Positions 60,089 to 64,000 of a DNA stretch of 64,000 bases are shown here, one piece after another. A program made the position numbers and the translations under genes. This DNA is from JBFWUW01 sp050247075. GTDB taxonomy: Bacteria; Planctomycetota; Planctomycetia; Pirellulales; JBFWUW01. Every line of letters starts with the position of its first letter. The stretch's first letter is position 1. Location of the stretch: assembly GCA_050247075.1 (NCBI GenBank), contig JBFWUW010000031.1, positions 8,608 through 72,607 of the forward strand. The letters run 5' to 3'. The notes below the pieces were generated by a model that was given only the letters and a program-made list of their open reading frames with translations, had not been told where the DNA came from and did not search any database.

Positions 60089-60173
60089 CGCCTCCATCCA
60101 CGATCTTGCACCGTAACCCTTCGTACGTGATTCACCACCCCATCTCGCATCACCGCTCTCCACAGGATCGCCC

Positions 60174-60635
60174 ATGTCCGCCGAAGCCCGACTTGCCGAC
60201 CTCAAGGTAGAACTTCCACCCGCACCCAAGCCCGCCGGCGTCTACAAGCCGATCGTGGTGATTGGCAATCTGGCTTATGTGTCGGGGCATGGTCCCTTGA
60301 AGACCGACAAGTCGATGCTGACCGGCAAGGTGGGCCAGGATACCGACCTCGAAGGGGGCTACGCCGCCGCCCGGCAAACCGGCCTGGCGATTCTGGCCAC
60401 GCTAAAAGCCCAACTCGGCAGCCTCGACCGCGTGAAGCGGGTCATCAAGACCCTGGGCATGGTCAACTGCACTCCCGACTTCGGCGACCACCCCAAGGTC
60501 ATCAACGGCTTTAGCGAGCTGATGGCCCAAGTGTTTGGTCCCGACGCCGGCGTAGGTGCCCGCAGCGCCGTCGGCATGGGCTCGCTCCCCGGCAATATCA
60601 CCACGGAGGTGGAAGTGATCGTGGAGATTGAGTGA
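60174..60635 (+). CDS. RidA/YjgF-family protein
   Basis: 153 residues. RidA proteins hydrolyse reactive enamine/imine products of PLP enzymes. Motifs: VVIGNLAYVSGHGPLKTDKS, AARQTGLAILATLKAQLGSLDRVKRVIKTLGMV, and GVGARSAVGMGSLPGNITTEVEVIVEIE, with the Arg (ARSAVG) expected to hold the substrate carboxylate. Belongs to the longer subgroup with the PDFGDHPKVINGFSEL segment. Whether it has classical RidA activity is not shown. Confidence 0.9.
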   Translation: MSAEARLADLKVELPPAPKPAGVYKPIVVIGNLAYVSGHGPLKTDKSMLTGKVGQDTDLEGGYAAARQTGLAILATLKAQLGSLDRVKRVIKTLGMVNCTPDFGDHPKVINGFSELMAQVFGPDAGVGARSAVGMGSLPGNITTEVEVIVEIE

Positions 60636-60644
60636 GGGGGAAGA

Positions 60645-60777
60645 GAAGGCAGAAGGATGAAGGCGGAAGGCGGAAGAAACCAGGGGAGTGTCGAATGGAG
60701 AATGGGGCAAGGACTCGCTACTCGCCAAGACCTCGCTTTCAGTTTCAAGCGAAATTCAAAAATCCAAAATCAAAAAT
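60645..60777. repeat. degenerate heptamer array, 19 units filling a whole gap
   Basis: Runs in one 7-nt phase from GAAGGCA, GAAGGAT through AATGGAG, AATGGGG (60694-60707) and TCGCTAC, TCGCCAA to CAAAAAT, CCAAAAT, CAAAAAT. It spans practically the whole 143-base gap between the RidA stop and the convergent phosphatase stop, though a few middle units are poorly alike. Confidence 0.75.
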
Positions 60778-60778
60778 G

Positions 60779-61411
60779 TCACAGGTCTCCGCTCTTGGTG
60801 TCGTAGCCGCCGTCGGGCCGGCGGAGGTGGTCGATCTGGTTGAGCGTGAGCAGTTTGATCTGGCTTTGCCAAGAGAGCTTGCTGAGCGAGCCGTTGAAGA
60901 AGCTGAAGGGATTGAGCTCGGCTGGTATCTCCAACAGCGATTTTAGCGCCGCCGACAGAATGCCGCCGTGCGAAAAGACCGCCACGGCACGCTCGTTTCC
61001 TTGCCGAATGAGACTCAGCACCGCGCGGCCGCGGACCATCAAATCGCGGCGCGACTCCCCGCCGGGTATGCGGAAATCGGCCTCGCCCGACAGCCAGCGT
61101 TGTGATTCGGCCGGGTGTTCGTCGCGGATCCGTGGCCAGGTCTTTCCCTGAAAGATGCCGGCGTTGAGTTCCATCAGGCTCTCCAGCGGGCGAATCTCCT
61201 GGCCCAGGGCGGCGGCCGACGGACGTGCCGTGTCGAAGGCCCGCTCCAAGGGGCTGGCGTAGACCGCCTCAATCCCCAGTTCCAGCATGGCGGGCACCAA
61301 CGCCAGGCTTTGCCGCCGGCCCAGTTCCGACAGCGGCGGGTTCATCTGCCCTTGAATGCGGCCCTCGGCATTGAAGGCGCTTTCGCCATGCCGGATTAAA
61401 TACAAAATCAT
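60779..61411 (-). CDS. histidine phosphatase (phosphoglycerate-mutase-like) protein
   Basis: 210 residues from the ATG at 61411, with GGGAG upstream. The catalytic RHG motif is MILYLIRHGESAFN and the second His occurs in VAVFSHGGILSAAL; YASPLERAFDTARPSA and MELNAGIFQGKTW complete the active site. Typical of the cofactor-dependent mutase-like branch with many small-molecule phosphatases; substrate unknown. Convergent with the RidA gene. Confidence 0.9.
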   Translation of the reverse strand: MILYLIRHGESAFNAEGRIQGQMNPPLSELGRRQSLALVPAMLELGIEAVYASPLERAFDTARPSAAALGQEIRPLESLMELNAGIFQGKTWPRIRDEHPAESQRWLSGEADFRIPGGESRRDLMVRGRAVLSLIRQGNERAVAVFSHGGILSAALKSLLEIPAELNPFSFFNGSLSKLSWQSQIKLLTLNQIDHLRRPDGGYDTKSGDL

Positions 61412-61521
61412 GCAGTCTCCCACGCTGGCGGCCTGGTCGAAATAATCAAGAACGAAGCGCCGCCTCGCGCCGCCCGATTAGACCGTGCCTTGGCGAAAGC
61501 GGATAGGGCAGACTGATCTGT

Positions 61522-64000
61522 TCACCCTTCTCGTCGTTGCCGTGTGGCGGCCGCGCGGGCCAAGACCTCGGCCGGTTCCAGCGTGCGGTGGTGCGACAGG
61601 CAACTGGCGAACGACAGCTTGGCCGGCTTGGGCATGGGCAAGTCGGAGTTGAAGAAGTAGAACGTGCCCGCCTTAAGTTGCGGCACATCGGCTCCCTCCC
61701 CGCCGCGCTGGCGGATTTGCTCGCGAACCGTTTCGATGGCAGCGGGCGAGCTGGCTTTGCCGTAAAACTGCGACGAGCAATTGCCAATAATGGTGTTTTC
61801 AATCTCTCGCGGGTTCTGCGTGGCGAAGACCACCCCCAGGTGAAACTTGCGGGCTTGCGCCGCCAGGCGTTTCAAGATTTCCTTACAAGGCGTACTGCCT
61901 TGCGATGGGACGAAATCCTTGGCTTCGTCGATCACCAGCAGGCCGCGCAGAGGGCGGTCTGGGGGAATGGGGTTTTGCTTGATCCAGCCGAAAAGTGTCA
62001 TGCCCAGTTGGTTGACGAAATGCTGCTTGCCCTCCAGCGAGGCTAGCCAATGCAAATTCACGACCGACACCCGCGTCCGCCGCGGGCGCTCGTCATCGCC
62101 GAACAACACCGCCGGGTCCAGGCCGGTCCCCGCGCCGCGCAACAGCGGATTGCTGGCCTGCGCCACGCGCAGGGCGTCGGCCATTTCACGGGCCATTTTC
62201 TCTTCTTTGGCCACGCCCAGGCTGGCCTCTGGGGGCAATTCGCTGAGCAATTCGATCAACCCCGGCAAGCCGTTCAGCCCGCGCGGCGCATACGCCCGCA
62301 AGACTTGCTGCAACAGGCCGCGTTTGGTGTTGGCGGTTGCCGACTTGCCTTGCGCGATGGCCGGCCCGAGCGATTCGGCGATCAATTCGATCGCCATGTT
62401 CATTTCTTCCGGTTCGTCGACAAAGGCCGACAAGTCGGGCAGCGGCTGAAAGACCAAGGGGTTGCCGCTTTGCGCGCCGGGCGTCCAAACATCGACATCG
62501 ACATCGCGGTGAAAGGCACTGGCGCGCTGGGCATCGTCCGACAGCCAATTGGCGGCCGGTTCTGGCCGGGCATCCCCCAAGGCGGCCATGTCGTTCTGCA
62601 AGTCAATCACGATCGAGGGAATGCCGGCCAAGGCGCAAGACTCAATCATCCGCTTGAGCAGCATCGTCTTGCCGCTGCCCGCCCCGGCCAACACGACCGT
62701 ATGCTTTTCCAAGAACGCCAGCGGCATCGTCTCTGGCTGGCCGCCGGGGCTGTTGGCCCGCACGCCAAGCTGCAAGTCTGGCGTGAACGGCTGCTGAACG
62801 GTGGGGGGAGCGGCACTTTTCGGTACGAGACTGACAGGAGGAGTGGGAACTTGTGCCGCTGGCGGCTGGGGAACAATCGGCTGGAACGGAGTGGTTTGCG
62901 GAACATCTTTAATATGCTCCTCCGGCGGACCACCAACCGGCAACGGACGTTTAGCCGCCTCGGCATTTGCCGGCGGCGTCTGAATCGAAGCGACATTTTC
63001 TGGCTTGCCTGCCGCCATGCCCGCCGATGCCTTTTCCGATCCGCACAACTTCGGCGCAAGCAAACGCATCAACGGCAAACGCGAGGCTGGCTTGGCCGAT
63101 GCGATCCAGTCGGGCAGGCCGGTTTGGTTGTCTTCGAGCATTTTCTGAATGGCAAACAGTGTGCGCACCTCGTCATCCGACGGCGCGTGCCACTTGCCCC
63201 CTTTCTCCTGGTATTCTCGCAACAGCGCCGCCGTAATCACGCCGCCGGGCATGTCGCCCTTGCGCAGGATGACCGTGTGGCGGAAGCCCAAGCGGTCGTC
63301 AATGCCTGAAGCCACCATGGCCGCCCGCAAGCGGTGTTGGAAAGCAATGGGATTGTGGCGCTGCAGTGCCCGCAAGCAGAAATGCTCCTCGGTATCTCCC
63401 TGGTCGCGGTGAGTCAGGCGGATTCTGGCATGCAGCGGCAGCGTTCCCTTGCCGCCGGGAAATTCGTCGATGCCTTTGTCGGTATCGCCGGGCAGTTCCA
63501 CCTCGCGCAGCAGGCAGCGGCAGGCTGCCAGCAACAGCGGGCCGATGCGGTCGTCGTCCATGGATTGTTCGAGCAGATACGGCACGTTGGCTTGCTGGCG
63601 GTAACGCTCAAAGGCGGCGGCCAATCGTGGTTCGTCGTGGATGATGACGGGTGCTTCGTGCCCATCACTGGCCAGGCTGGCCAATTCGTTGAACTTGCCA
63701 TTGGCGAGGCACTGCCGGCGATGGCGGTCGCACGCTTTCAGCAGCTGGCGGGGTGATACCCCATGCACGCCCGCCAGCGCCTGCCGCGAAAGGGGCCATG
63801 ACTGATGTGGCGGAGTAAACCCGGTTCGTTTGCAGGCGGCGTCGATGCGCGGAAACAAAATCGACTCGGCCACCGATTGCTGTTGCACCCAGTTCAAATA
63901 CATCGGATCTCGAAAACGGTCCTTGATCGGAATCAGCGTAGTCTCGCTCAAGGCGTGCCACGTCGAGTCCAGCCCCGACACCACGGTAAAGGTTCTCCGC
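61522..64000 (-). CDS. HerA/FtsK-superfamily ATPase, 5' end outside the window
   Basis: The frame stays open to base 64000 (RRTFTVVSGLDSTWHAL is read through the GTG at 63984), so the N-terminus is missing. Visible part ~826 residues: a helical N-terminal region (RFRDPMYLNWVQQQSVAESILFPRIDAACK), a His/Arg-rich middle, a Pro-rich linker, then a HerA-type motor: Walker A GAGSGKT (about 62666-62686), Walker B LLVIDEAKDF (about 61915-61944) and the sensor QARKFHLGVVFATQNPREIENTIIGNCSSQFYG. HerA-like ATPases drive DNA end resection or act in defence and transfer systems. Genes upstream, which would reveal its system, lie outside. Confidence 0.82.
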   Translation of the reverse strand, partial: RRTFTVVSGLDSTWHALSETTLIPIKDRFRDPMYLNWVQQQSVAESILFPRIDAACKRTGFTPPHQSWPLSRQALAGVHGVSPRQLLKACDRHRRQCLANGKFNELASLASDGHEAPVIIHDEPRLAAAFERYRQQANVPYLLEQSMDDDRIGPLLLAACRCLLREVELPGDTDKGIDEFPGGKGTLPLHARIRLTHRDQGDTEEHFCLRALQRHNPIAFQHRLRAAMVASGIDDRLGFRHTVILRKGDMPGGVITAALLREYQEKGGKWHAPSDDEVRTLFAIQKMLEDNQTGLPDWIASAKPASRLPLMRLLAPKLCGSEKASAGMAAGKPENVASIQTPPANAEAAKRPLPVGGPPEEHIKDVPQTTPFQPIVPQPPAAQVPTPPVSLVPKSAAPPTVQQPFTPDLQLGVRANSPGGQPETMPLAFLEKHTVVLAGAGSGKTMLLKRMIESCALAGIPSIVIDLQNDMAALGDARPEPAANWLSDDAQRASAFHRDVDVDVWTPGAQSGNPLVFQPLPDLSAFVDEPEEMNMAIELIAESLGPAIAQGKSATANTKRGLLQQVLRAYAPRGLNGLPGLIELLSELPPEASLGVAKEEKMAREMADALRVAQASNPLLRGAGTGLDPAVLFGDDERPRRTRVSVVNLHWLASLEGKQHFVNQLGMTLFGWIKQNPIPPDRPLRGLLVIDEAKDFVPSQGSTPCKEILKRLAAQARKFHLGVVFATQNPREIENTIIGNCSSQFYGKASSPAAIETVREQIRQRGGEGADVPQLKAGTFYFFNSDLPMPKPAKLSFASCLSHHRTLEPAEVLARAAATRQRREG

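Noticed and set aside
28267..60777. Possible CRISPR array made of the short repeats
   Set aside because: No repeat recurs with regular 30-40-base unique spacers, and no cas gene is present. The heptamer arrays have no spacers at all.
62050..63309. A 419-codon open frame on the plus strand
   Set aside because: Antisense to the HerA-like ATPase, which has intact Walker motifs; the translated product is Arg/Gln-rich without recognisable domains.

Overview
The window looks like a chromosomal segment of a GC-rich member of the Planctomycetota, probably near Pirellulales (this placement is inference). The evidence is the set of protein families: planctomycete cytochrome/DUF1549/DUF1553 proteins (12367-15492, 42233-44764), three DUF1501 proteins with twin-arginine leaders (15907, 26806, 51358), a cytochrome-WD40 giant (33959-38677), a HYExAFE protein, and ExbB/ExbD genes beside large exported TPR proteins. 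No rRNA, tRNA, CRISPR array, prophage or intact insertion sequence was seen.

Layout. 1-6.4 kb: beta-carbonic anhydrase (cut by the window edge) behind an ArsR-type repressor with a palindromic operator, a small Cys/His protein, inositol-phosphate synthase, an aspartate-type aminotransferase, and an ABC permease plus lipoprotein without an ATPase. 6.5-7 kb: a decayed RAYT-like transposase between 47-bp inverted repeats. 7-12 kb: a PspA-like protein with a membrane coiled-coil partner, a class III aminotransferase, and a Gly/Asn-rich TPR protein. 12.3-17.4 kb: a DUF1549/1553 and DUF1501 pair split by an antitoxin with a vestigial toxin. 17.6-24.7 kb: two exported TPR proteins, ExbB, two ExbD and a membrane protein. 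25-33.8 kb: a structured leader, a 108-aa protein and cysteine desulfurase, DUF1501, RNase HI, an NHL lipoprotein, a Sua5-like/arginine-phosphatase-like fusion followed by rpiB, an M50 protease and a LolA-like exported protein. 34-44.8 kb: a three-gene minus-strand cluster (DUF1549/1553, PPC/Ig-like protein, cytochrome-WD40 giant). 45-51.3 kb: aat, HtrA, dnaG and rpoD with a strong terminator. 51.4-64 kb: DUF1501, HYExAFE nuclease-like protein, TMTC-like membrane TPR protein, DUF423, glycosyltransferase, hisI-hisG, a lectin-fold exported protein, RidA, histidine phosphatase, and a HerA-like ATPase that runs off the right edge.

The most unusual signal is not in the genes. Intergenic DNA is crowded with dispersed repeats of at least seven kinds. 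The most striking kind is a degenerate array with strict 7-nt periodicity: six arrays, some filling the whole gap between two genes (28267-28336, 58411-58466, 60645-60777). Others are a nested inverted repeat with 14-bp ends, a five-copy palindromic element, and a family of short GGCG/CGCC palindromes. Among proteins, the fusion at 30103-31224 is the most interesting: its phosphatase half carries the Thr typical of arginine phosphatases, and its Sua5 half has lost several signature residues.
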